Assembly: GCA_020636255.1 (NCBI GenBank)
Contig: JACJYE010000003.1
Location: 186,001 to 250,000, forward strand
From: Lewinellaceae bacterium
GTDB lineage: Bacteria; Bacteroidota; Bacteroidia; Chitinophagales; Saprospiraceae
DNA: 64,000 bases
Direction of reading: 5' to 3'
Position 1 is the first letter of the stretch, and each line of letters begins with the position of its first letter. The notes beneath the pieces are model-generated. The model had not been told where the DNA came from. It was given only the letters and a program-made list of their open reading frames with translations, and did not search any database. Made by a program: the position numbers and the translations under genes. Positions 51,979 to 60,584 of this stretch are shown here, piece after piece.

Positions 51979-53085
51979 TCAGATACTCTCCTCCCCTTCC
52001 TCATATTTCCATAGGGCGCCGTACTGTTCGACGAGGATGTTGTCGTACTCGTCGGCGCAATCGAAGAGGTGTTTGAATAGCTTCATGCCGGTACTGAGGT
52101 TGAGGTAGCGGTCGTAGATAAGCAGGGAGAGAATGATGTCCTGGTCTTTGATGCTGAAGGTCAGGCCTTCCACCTTGTAGTTTTGGCGAAGCAGGTATTC
52201 GTAAAGGGGCTTGATATTTTTCTGGGGCAGCAGGCAGAGGTAGGCGTCGCCGGTGATCATGCCGGTCTCTTCGTGGTAGGAGATGCTGATGCGGGCGCTG
52301 CCCTGCTGGATCTCCCAGTTGTTGGGGCCGCGGCGTGAGAGGCGCACGTCGTGGCCGGCCTTACCGACGAGTTCCTCGATGGTGAGGGCTACGCCGGCGG
52401 GTTCGTATTCTTCGGCCAGGGAGGGCAGTTCGAGCTCGGCCCCGCAATGTGGGCAGTACTTCTTGTTATCGGCCTGAGCTTCGGAGACGACGTTATTGCA
52501 GCCGGTGCAGCGCACGCACACCCCACCGCCTACGGCCAGGTATTCTTCTATGGCCTGGCCCACGTACTGGGCAGGCAGGGAAAAGCCGATATTGTCGCTG
52601 TCTTTGATAATGAAGGTATTGACCCCAACCACCTGCCGTTGCCGGTTGACGAGAGGCCCGCCGCTGTTGCCGGGGTTGAGCGCTGCGTCGTGCTGAATGA
52701 GGCGCACGCCGCTATCTTCGTCGGTGAGGTTCGCATTGGAGATGATGCCTTGAGTAGTGGCGTACTTCAACCCGAAAGGGTGTCCGATAGCAATGACGGG
52801 GTCGCCGTCCTGCAATTCGGAATCCAAGGCCAGGGCTACTTCCGGCAGTTCCGCATCGGGCGGCACTTCCAGGAAGGCCAGGTCGTATTTAGGGTCGAGG
52901 TACAGCACCCTCGCCAGCTGCTTGCCCAGCTTCTCTCCTTTGATGATGGCCTCCTTGTTGCCTTCTACATTGTGCGCGTTGGTCACGATGAGGTTGGGGG
53001 CTTTAAGATAAAAGCCCGTGCCGGTGCTTGTGGGAGTAGCAATCTGGATGACGATGCCGCGATAATATTCAATAACCTCCTTCAT
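51979..53085 (-). CDS. HtrA-like serine protease fused to a zinc ribbon and a YbjN-like domain
   Basis: 368 residues from the ATG at 53085; an upstream TTG is less likely. The N-terminal trypsin-like fold has His38 (VTNAHNVEG), Asp68 (DPKYDLAFLEV) and Ser141 (NPGNSGGPL). It is followed by a zinc ribbon (CVRCTGC...YCPHC, about 192-218) and a C-terminal alpha/beta domain with LLPQKNIKPLYEYLLRQNYKVEGLTFSIKDQDIILSLLIYD, resembling YbjN/type III chaperone folds. There is no signal peptide, so it appears cytoplasmic, unlike most HtrA proteases. The PDZ domain typical of HtrA is absent. Confidence 0.82.
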   Translation of the reverse strand: MKEVIEYYRGIVIQIATPTSTGTGFYLKAPNLIVTNAHNVEGNKEAIIKGEKLGKQLARVLYLDPKYDLAFLEVPPDAELPEVALALDSELQDGDPVIAIGHPFGLKYATTQGIISNANLTDEDSGVRLIQHDAALNPGNSGGPLVNRQRQVVGVNTFIIKDSDNIGFSLPAQYVGQAIEEYLAVGGGVCVRCTGCNNVVSEAQADNKKYCPHCGAELELPSLAEEYEPAGVALTIEELVGKAGHDVRLSRRGPNNWEIQQGSARISISYHEETGMITGDAYLCLLPQKNIKPLYEYLLRQNYKVEGLTFSIKDQDIILSLLIYDRYLNLSTGMKLFKHLFDCADEYDNILVEQYGALWKYEEGEESI

Positions 53086-53424
53086 GAATAGGCCAAAGAC
53101 TTCCTGTTTTGGGGTTAAGGTTGGTTTGCCCTGCAAGTAAAGAAATATTTTGGAATACTCCTTCGGAATGGGTACAGGAATTGTAGCCTGGCGCAGAGGC
53201 TGGTAAGGCCCATCCCCTTACGGTACTTTCCCGGAAGGCCCTGCGGGCTATGTAAATGGGCTTGCAAATGTTGGCGCAACGAAGCTGAAAAGTTGACAGG
53301 CCAGGGCCAAATTGGTATAGCCACATATTTGAAATATTGGATTTAATTTATACATTGTTGCTCAGTGTTTCTTCTCTCATCCAAAATACTACATCTATGA
53401 AAACGTCATTTACGCGCAACATCT

Positions 53425-56400
53425 TTGCATTGCCACCTAACAATATATTTTCAAAATGGGGGGGGGGTAATTCTCCTCTTTGTTATTGCCACATTCAGTT
53501 GGGGGCAAAACGCTGTCCCGTCGAATGAAAACAACCCATTATCAATGGAAGATGTTCCGTTGTGTTTTTCCGATATCGAGGATGCTTCAAATTTGCCTAT
53601 TGTCACCGTATGGATCAATGTGCATTTCGTGAAAAATGCATCCGGGCAAACTTTTCACCCAGGCATACCTGGGCAGCCTGTTCTGACAGATGGAAATCTT
53701 GCGGCAACCCAAATGAAGAACAAAGCCAATGAGTATTTTGCCAACTTCCTGCCGAGCCCTACCAGCCTGAGCGATTTTCTGGGAGATAGCCGAATACGGT
53801 TTGAATTTTACAGCGAACCCGAAAATGAGCAAGACCTATATGGAGGCATCTGGTACTGGGATACTGAACCTGCAACTTTTCCTTATGGAGACAAGGCACT
53901 GGATATCATCGTTGTCGATGAAAACACCAGTACAGATGGGAAAGCTTGTGGTTTGGGGACGCTGTGCTCTTACCTCTATTTATATGACTGGTACCAGAAA
54001 GTCCTGGATAATGGGCAACAAAACCTGCATTGGGATGCGGCAAAGTTTACCATGCATGAACTGGGCCATATTACCGGGCTTTGCCACTCATTTGATTGCA
54101 ACGATGATTGCGCTTCGGTTGACCTGAACACTGAACTGGAGTGTAACACCCCGGGATATACTTGTGAGGATGGTGGGTGTGGTGACAAGCCCGACAAATG
54201 TACTGAGGCTTACAATGGCCCCAGCGATAACCTGATGGGGTACAACCCTACGCAAAGATCACTCACGCCCTGCCAATGGAAAAAATATTATACTGCGCTA
54301 TATTACGGCCTCCCCGAATATGTTGCCATTCAATCCGATTGCGGCCCTTATTCGAATACGCCTGTAAGCATTGCGACAGGCACTACTGAAGAATGGGATG
54401 GTATCCATGTGATCGAAGGGAACGTAACCATTGAAGCTGGGGCTACGCTTACCATCAGCTGCCTCGTTTATATGGCGCCGAATACCAACTTCATTGTACG
54501 GCGTGGTGGAAAGCTGGTTATCTGGAACGCCCAGGTACGCCGCCTATGCGAAGAACAACCCTGGGGAGGCATCTGGGTGGAAGGCCATAATGCCAAAGAA
54601 CAGCCTGCCCCCGACCCTAATACTCCCGCCTCTAGCTATCCGGATACCGATATCGCCGGCGCAGTTATCATGATCAACTCCGATATTCTGGGAGGGGGGC
54701 ATGTGTTTATTACCCGCAGTTTTTCCGCCCCCGATAACCCATCATACTGGGGAGGCCTTATCTATGCGGAAAACTCCGGCTTTTGGAACAATAAACGCGT
54801 CGCGGAATTCATGCGTTACAACTTGCCCAACAAAAGCCAGTTTATCAACTGCGATTTTGAAGAAGTAGGCGACGCCATTGATGGCTCTGCGGGTATCTCT
54901 ATCTGGAATTGCCGGGATATCGAATTTGTTGACAACTCTTTCCGAAACCTGGACAAATATGGGATACATGGCTGGGATTACGGCGCCAAAATCACTTCGG
55001 GCAATAGTTTCGAATCAGTGAATAGAGGAATTGACATTTACAATACTTTCCCCCTTTCGTCCCATGTAATCCAGGTTGGAGCGCAAGGTGAAACGCCAAA
55101 CTATTTTACTGACAATGCTTACAGCATCATTGCCGAATCAACCGACCTGCTTAATGGGCTTTTCGTCTATAACAATGAATTTTACAATAGCGTTTCCAGC
55201 ATTTACATCGATGGCGAAGCCGCCTATGAAGTCAAAAAAAATGCCTTTGATATTACCGGAAACAGTATTTGGGCAATTAGGTGCGACAACACAGAACGCT
55301 ATCCAGGAAACGCCATTGAATGCAATTTCTTCCAGCGCTACAATCTCATGGCCATAATGGCGGTTCGGGACAATTCCGGGCTCCAGATAAAATACAATGA
55401 CTTCAATGACCCGCCCTCTTTCGGAGACATCATGCTAACCGGGTCTGCAACCAACTTAGGCCGCCTGAGAGAAAGGCAAGGCGCCCCCGGAGACCCCGCC
55501 GCCAATTGCTTCAGCTCTCAGACAAAAGCCATTTTTACTAGTAACCAGGTTACCGAACACTTCACTTATTATGTTCCGGAAGCGGAAGAGAACCCGCCCG
55601 CCTGCTTTATACCTACAAGTACGGGGAATTATTCTGTAGAGCAGGTAGTCGACTTTGATCCTTTTGACTGCCTGTCTAATGGCGAGGGGGAGCTTACGCC
55701 TCCCTTCACCCTGGGGGCGCTGGAGACAAAACGCCAGGCCATGGCAACCGCCTACCAGGCCTGGGTGGCGGACCCCGAAAACGGCCAAAAGGAAGCGGAC
55801 TATTTCCAGGCGCGCCTGGAAAAGGATATTGTATTGAAATGGCTGCTGAGGAGCGCTATCGACTCCAGCCAATATACCCAGGCCGCAACGATACTGGCTG
55901 GAGAGCCGGGGCCGAGAGCCCAGCGCTGGAAGCTCGGGCTAAAACTGCTGGCGGAAGATTATACCGGCGCGACGGCAGCTTTGCAACAATTGCCGCAGCA
56001 AACGCAGGCTGAGCAATACTTTGCCTATATTATGGGCGTCAATATCCAGCGGCTGCAATCGGAAGGTAATTTCACCTTAAGCGCATCCCAGGAAAACCAG
56101 TTACTGGAGATAGCCCATTCCGAATCGAGTTACCGTTCCTACGCACGCTCCTTACTTAACCTGCTTAAAGGAGCCCTGTTTGAGCCGGATGAGATTTCTT
56201 TTGAGGAGTATGAAGAGCAACAGCCATTCCAGCCTCCTGCATCCAGCTCAGCTTTAAAATACAAAATTTATCCAAATCCTACTCATGAACAGATACTGAT
56301 ACAGTACCCTTATGAAGAAGCGCAATTAATCCTGGATGTTACGGCGGTTACTGGAACCTTCAGCCACCGAATCAAACTCGATGGAAGTGGTTCCTATGCT

Positions 56401-56496
56401 TTGGACACCCAGACGTTCACTCCTGGTATTTATATCATTCAAATTCTAAAAGACAAGAGGGTTGTCCACCTTGACAGAATCACCATTATTCATTAA
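53425..56496 (+). CDS. Secreted metalloprotease with beta-helix region and T9SS type A tail; start affected by a G10 tract
   Basis: 1023 residues in the frame shown. The mature part has HELGHITGLCHSFD, a zincin HExxHxxGxxH site, and a Met-turn NLMGYN. It then has a right-handed parallel beta-helix (many GxI/NxF turns, about 300-640), a helical region, and a type A sorting domain (IYPNPTHEQILIQY, GIYIIQIL). The N-terminus depends on ten G at 53458-53467. The frame shown must start at TTG 53425. With nine (or twelve) G, translation from ATG 53397 would enter the same frame and make a conventional signal peptide starting MKTSFTRN. It is probably a T9SS protease. Confidence 0.85.
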   Translation: MHCHLTIYFQNGGGVILLFVIATFSWGQNAVPSNENNPLSMEDVPLCFSDIEDASNLPIVTVWINVHFVKNASGQTFHPGIPGQPVLTDGNLAATQMKNKANEYFANFLPSPTSLSDFLGDSRIRFEFYSEPENEQDLYGGIWYWDTEPATFPYGDKALDIIVVDENTSTDGKACGLGTLCSYLYLYDWYQKVLDNGQQNLHWDAAKFTMHELGHITGLCHSFDCNDDCASVDLNTELECNTPGYTCEDGGCGDKPDKCTEAYNGPSDNLMGYNPTQRSLTPCQWKKYYTALYYGLPEYVAIQSDCGPYSNTPVSIATGTTEEWDGIHVIEGNVTIEAGATLTISCLVYMAPNTNFIVRRGGKLVIWNAQVRRLCEEQPWGGIWVEGHNAKEQPAPDPNTPASSYPDTDIAGAVIMINSDILGGGHVFITRSFSAPDNPSYWGGLIYAENSGFWNNKRVAEFMRYNLPNKSQFINCDFEEVGDAIDGSAGISIWNCRDIEFVDNSFRNLDKYGIHGWDYGAKITSGNSFESVNRGIDIYNTFPLSSHVIQVGAQGETPNYFTDNAYSIIAESTDLLNGLFVYNNEFYNSVSSIYIDGEAAYEVKKNAFDITGNSIWAIRCDNTERYPGNAIECNFFQRYNLMAIMAVRDNSGLQIKYNDFNDPPSFGDIMLTGSATNLGRLRERQGAPGDPAANCFSSQTKAIFTSNQVTEHFTYYVPEAEENPPACFIPTSTGNYSVEQVVDFDPFDCLSNGEGELTPPFTLGALETKRQAMATAYQAWVADPENGQKEADYFQARLEKDIVLKWLLRSAIDSSQYTQAATILAGEPGPRAQRWKLGLKLLAEDYTGATAALQQLPQQTQAEQYFAYIMGVNIQRLQSEGNFTLSASQENQLLEIAHSESSYRSYARSLLNLLKGALFEPDEISFEEYEEQQPFQPPASSSALKYKIYPNPTHEQILIQYPYEEAQLILDVTAVTGTFSHRIKLDGSGSYALDTQTFTPGIYIIQILKDKRVVHLDRITIIH
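53458..53467 (+). repeat. Ten-G homopolymer in the signal-peptide region
   Basis: Ten G decide whether ATG 53397 connects to the metalloprotease frame. With ten it reads into a short out-of-frame end at 53528; with nine it joins the protease. Confidence 0.85.
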
Positions 56497-56530
56497 TAAT
56501 CAGTGGTTTAAGGCCGTGATCAACTACAAT

Positions 56531-56602
56531 TTTAGAGCATACTTGGAGGCTCTTTCTACTGTAAACTGAAGATTTACGCTACGAAAGCACCTCCAAACAT
56601 GC
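56531..56602. repeat. Dispersed repeat member with inverted ends
   Basis: TTTAGAGCATACTTGGAGGC at 56531-56550 and an inverted end, GCACCTCCAAACATGC, at 56587-56602. It is a shorter member of the family seen at 10299-10467 and fills most of the gap before the tandem genes. Confidence 0.6.
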
Positions 56603-56626
56603 CGTTACTCTTACAACTTAAAAAAC

Positions 56627-58192
56627 ATGCTGAATTCCAAAACCGCTTTTCTTTTCATTCTTCTTGCGATGCTTCCACTCCTGGCTTTCGCTCAATACTT
56701 CAGCAAATCGATCGATCTGGATCAAAGCGGCGACTCCGGCTGGAACATCTTCACCCTCGATGAAGAGCTGCTTATTTTTGTTGCGTCTACATACCATGGG
56801 GCATCTGCCACCGCACTGGTAAAAACAGATTTTGAAGGCCATGTTTTATCCACAAAAATCTTCGAAGGGGCCAAAGCGCCAACGCCTAATGCCATTCTTC
56901 TTGAAGACACCAGCATCCTCCTGCTGACGCGCCCCATTCCCGCTCTACCCAACCGCATCCAGGTGGCCCGCCTAAACCTGGAGGGAGAGGTGCTGCAAGA
57001 ATGGGCCTTTGGTGAAGAGCTGGAATACGAGATCCCTTTCGGGATAACCCCTTTTGGGGATGAATACGTGATCTTCGGCGCTTTGCTCCCTCCCGGGCAG
57101 GCGCCGTCTACTGGCTTTCAGTTGTACTTCAACCAGCAATTCGAACTGCAAAACAGCCTGTTTTTTGAAGAAAACGCTCCTTTGGGAATAGTCGCCGAAA
57201 CCGACCTCATACCCACGCAAGGCGCCAGGCTGCTCGGCGCCAATGTTGATGGCTTTGTCGGCGAAGTGGAAGGTATCCTGACCATGCTCGACAGCAGCGG
57301 GCAGGTGGTATGGCAAAGGAGGTTGCCCATAGTCGACCCTGAAAGCAACTTCCTCAGCGTCCTCGAACTGGACAACGGCAACCTGGCCGCCGGCTGGTTC
57401 TATGAGCTGGAAGCGGTGGAGTACCCTCTGCTTGATTTTGGAACAGTAATTTATGGCCTGTCGCCTGGCGGAGATTCCCTCTGGGCGCAATACTACCTGA
57501 CTTTTGAGACAGATTTAAAAACCGTCCTCGAACTCGACAAGGCCGCCAATGGCGACATCATCGGTTCGGGTTATGCCTGGAAAGAGATTGAAGAAGACCT
57601 GCCCCCTGCATATATCGGCTGGATATTCCGCTTGTCGCCGCAGGGCGAGCCGGTCTGGGACCGCTACATTTACGACGCGCGCTCGCCGGAGCGCTATGCC
57701 TACCTGTTTAACGCCACCGAGCTGCCCAACGGCGACCTGGCCTTTACGGGCTCCTACTATGACACCTTAATCGTGGATGGGAGCCCGGCGCCTGACCCCA
57801 ATATCTGGCTGGTAAGAGTGGACAGCAATGGCTGCCTCACTCCCGGCTGCGCCGATTTGCAAGTGGTAACGGACACCGGCATCGTGCAGGTAACCGCCAC
57901 GAACGACAGGCCACGGGAAGAAGCCGGCCCAGGCCCTTTCCGTTTATTCCCCAACCCTGCCGGCAGCGAGGTATTCCTGGCTGCTCCTGCTCAGGCAACC
58001 CAGCCTCTTGAGCATCTTGAGCTACGCCTGTTCAGCGCTTTGGGCCAGCAGGTGCTGGAACGCCGCTGGCGGCAGTGGCTACCTGGCCGGCAGGAGGCTA
58101 TTGATGTCAGCCGCCTGCCGCCGGGCTTGTATACCTGGGTGCTGTCCACTTCCGGGGGGTGGCTGCAAAGTGCGAAGCTGGTAATCCGGTAA
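56627..58192 (+). CDS. Secreted beta-propeller-like T9SS cargo, tandem copy 1
   Basis: 521 residues: signal peptide (MLNSKTAFLFILLAMLPLLAFAQ), then a chain of short beta repeats (GDEYVIFGALLPPGQ, DNGNLAAGWFYELE, NGDIIGSGYAWKE, NGDLAFTGSYYDT) with propeller character. The C-terminus is a type A sorting domain (FRLFPNPAGSEVFLAAP, LPPGLYTWVL). The first 115 residues differ from copies 2 and 3, but from about base 56975 it is nearly identical to them, which marks a shared module. Function unknown. Confidence 0.82.
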   Translation: MLNSKTAFLFILLAMLPLLAFAQYFSKSIDLDQSGDSGWNIFTLDEELLIFVASTYHGASATALVKTDFEGHVLSTKIFEGAKAPTPNAILLEDTSILLLTRPIPALPNRIQVARLNLEGEVLQEWAFGEELEYEIPFGITPFGDEYVIFGALLPPGQAPSTGFQLYFNQQFELQNSLFFEENAPLGIVAETDLIPTQGARLLGANVDGFVGEVEGILTMLDSSGQVVWQRRLPIVDPESNFLSVLELDNGNLAAGWFYELEAVEYPLLDFGTVIYGLSPGGDSLWAQYYLTFETDLKTVLELDKAANGDIIGSGYAWKEIEEDLPPAYIGWIFRLSPQGEPVWDRYIYDARSPERYAYLFNATELPNGDLAFTGSYYDTLIVDGSPAPDPNIWLVRVDSNGCLTPGCADLQVVTDTGIVQVTATNDRPREEAGPGPFRLFPNPAGSEVFLAAPAQATQPLEHLELRLFSALGQQVLERRWRQWLPGRQEAIDVSRLPPGLYTWVLSTSGGWLQSAKLVIR

Positions 58193-58599
58193 GACGGGCC
58201 TCTGGCCCGTCACCCAGGAAAACAGGCCTCTAGTGCTGTCAGCACTAGTGCTGCCGGTAAAAGATGTATAAAGCCGTTCGCGAGGGACTCCGTCCCGATG
58301 CGGAAAAACAAGCCAGTCTCTGACTGGTGGGATTCTCGTCGGCCGTTTATGATTTGCCGGGCAGGCTGCGTATACGCAAGTCGGAGACTTGCGCATTAGG
58401 CCGTTAACGCGAAGTACGCCAAGAGAGATGAAAACCACTTTAGCGCCCTTTGCGAGGCCTTAGCGCCCTTTGCGAGAACCTGCTTTGCGTCTTCGCGGTT
58501 CAATATTTGCCTGGAAAACCTCAAAGCTTACTTCTGAGGCAACCTCAATCCAGCTCTGGGAGAAAGCCCCAGCTATCATTTCACAATAAAGCGAACACC
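58193..58599. repeat. Spacer 1 of the tandem array, rich in short palindromes
   Basis: Contains perfect palindromes with three-base loops: 58193-58211 (GACGGGCC-TCT), 58230-58248 (CTAGTGCT-GTC), 58284-58296 (GGGAC-TCC), 58313-58327 (CCAGTC-TCT) and 58375-58393 (CGCAAGTC-GGA). It also has a direct repeat TTAGCGCCCTTTGCGAG. No T run follows the first hairpin, though it may act as terminator. Spacer 2 (60178-60584) differs by about one base. Confidence 0.75.
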
Positions 58600-60177
58600 A
58601 TGAAAATGAATACAGCCCGATATCTTCTCCTATTAATAGCCCTTGGCTGTTTTTCCGTTGCCCGGGGCCAAAATTACTTCAGCAAAAACATTGACCTGGA
58701 CCATGACAATGATTCCGGGCTTCGAATTTTTGAAATTCCGGATGGGCTTCTGATCCTCGTCGGAGCTTACTGCCATAGCAGCCAAAGCCAATGCACCAAA
58801 CTCTTTAAAGCTGACACTAATGGCAATATCATCTGGAGAAAAAACTGGTTGGATTTCAAGCCGCCCAACCGCAATGCCATCCTGCTTGAAGATACCAGCA
58901 TCCTCCTGCTTACGCGCTCCGTTGCCCCACTTCCCAACCGTATCCGGGTAACCCGCCTAAGCCTGGAGGGAGAGGTGCTGCAAGAATGGGCCTTCGGTGA
59001 AGAGCTGGAATACGAGATCCCTTTCGGGATAACCCCTTTTGGGGATGAATACGTGATCTTCGGCGCTTTGCTCCCTCCCGGGCAGGCGCCGTCTACTGGC
59101 TTTCAGTTGTACTTCAACCAGCAATTCGAACTGCAAAACAGCCTGTTTTTCGAAGAAAACGGCCCTTTTGACATCGTCGCCGAAACTGACTTCATACCCA
59201 CGCAAGGCGCCAGGCTACTCGGCGCCAATGTTACCGGCTTTGTCGGCGAAGTGGAAGGTATCCTGACCATGCTCGACAGCAGCGGGCAGGTGGTATGGCA
59301 AAGGGGGTTGCCCATAGTCGACCCTGAAAGCAACTTCCTCAGCGTCCTCGAACTGGACAACGGCAACCTGGCCGCCGGCTGGTTCTATGATTTGGAAATG
59401 GCGGAGTACCCCCTGTCAGACATGGGAACGGTAATCTACGGCCTTTCGCCGGATGGGGATTCCCTCTGGGCGCAATACTACCTGACTTTTGAGACGGACG
59501 TGAAGCTCGTCCTCGAACTCGACAAGGCCGCCAATGGCGACATCATCGGTTCGGGTTATGCCTGGAAAAAGATTGAAGAAGAGCTGCCTCCTTCCTTTAT
59601 CGGCTGGATATTCCGGATGTCGCCGCAGGGCGAGCCGATCTGGGACCGCTACATTTACGACGCGCGCTCGCCAAAGCGGGACGCCTGGCTGCAAAGCGCC
59701 ACGGAGCTACCCAACGGCGACCTGGCCTTTACGGGTACTTATTATGACACTTCATACGTGGATGGGAGCCCGGCGCCTGACCCCAATATCTGGCTGGTAA
59801 GAGTGGACAGCAATGGCTGCCTCACCCCCGGCTGCGCCGATTTGCAGGTGGTAACGGACACTGGCATCCTGCAGGTAACCGCCACGAACGACAGGCCACG
59901 GGAAGAAGCCGGCCCAGGCCCTTTCCGTTTATTCCCCAACCCTGCCGGCAGCGAGGTATTCCTGGCTGCTCCTGCTCAGGCAACCCAGCCTCTTGAGCAT
60001 CTTGAGCTACGCCTGTTCAGCGCTTTGGGCCAGCAGGTGCTGGAACGCCGCTGGCGGCAGTGGCTGCCTGGCCGGCAGGAGGCTATTGATGTCAGCCGCC
60101 TGCCGCCGGGCTTGTATACCTGGGTGCTGTCCACTTCCGGGGGGTGGCTGCAAAGTGCGAAGCTGGTGATCCGGTAA
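58600..60177 (+). CDS. Secreted beta-propeller-like T9SS cargo, tandem copy 2
   Basis: 525 residues from the ATG at 58600 (MKMNTARYLLLLIALGCFSVARGQ signal peptide); upstream in-frame codons belong to the palindrome spacer. Same domain plan as copy 1, with its own N-terminal part (NYFSKNIDLDHDNDSGLRIFEIPDGLLILVGAYCHSSQSQCTK). Its block LAFTGTYYDTSYVDGSPAPDPNIW resembles copy 1, not copy 3. It ends in the shared type A sorting domain. A recent duplicate of copy 3. Confidence 0.82.
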   Translation: MKMNTARYLLLLIALGCFSVARGQNYFSKNIDLDHDNDSGLRIFEIPDGLLILVGAYCHSSQSQCTKLFKADTNGNIIWRKNWLDFKPPNRNAILLEDTSILLLTRSVAPLPNRIRVTRLSLEGEVLQEWAFGEELEYEIPFGITPFGDEYVIFGALLPPGQAPSTGFQLYFNQQFELQNSLFFEENGPFDIVAETDFIPTQGARLLGANVTGFVGEVEGILTMLDSSGQVVWQRGLPIVDPESNFLSVLELDNGNLAAGWFYDLEMAEYPLSDMGTVIYGLSPDGDSLWAQYYLTFETDVKLVLELDKAANGDIIGSGYAWKKIEEELPPSFIGWIFRMSPQGEPIWDRYIYDARSPKRDAWLQSATELPNGDLAFTGTYYDTSYVDGSPAPDPNIWLVRVDSNGCLTPGCADLQVVTDTGILQVTATNDRPREEAGPGPFRLFPNPAGSEVFLAAPAQATQPLEHLELRLFSALGQQVLERRWRQWLPGRQEAIDVSRLPPGLYTWVLSTSGGWLQSAKLVIR

Positions 60178-60584
60178 GACGGGCCTCTGGCCCGTCACCC
60201 AGGAAAACAGGCCTCTAGTGCTGTCAGCACTAGTGCTGCCGGTAAAAGATGTATAAAGCCGTTCGCGAGGGACTCCGTCCCGATGCGGAAAAACAAGCCA
60301 GTCTCTGACTGGTGGGATTCTCGTCGGCCGTTTATGATTTGCCGGGCAGGCTGCGTATACGCAAGTCGGAGACTTGCGCATTAGGCCGTTAACGCGAAGT
60401 ACGCCAAGAGAGATGAAAACCACTTTAGCGCCCTTTGCGAGGCCTTAGCGCCCTTTGCGGGAACCTGCTTTGCGTCTTCGCGGTTCAATATTTGCCTGGA
60501 AAACCTCAAAGCTTACTTCTGAGGCAACCTCAATCCAGCTCTGGGAGAAAGCCCCAGCTATCATTTCACAATAAAGCGAACACC
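60178..60584. repeat. Spacer 2 of the tandem array
   Basis: Same palindromes as spacer 1; one visible change, gagaacc to gggaacc near 60461. Confidence 0.75.
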
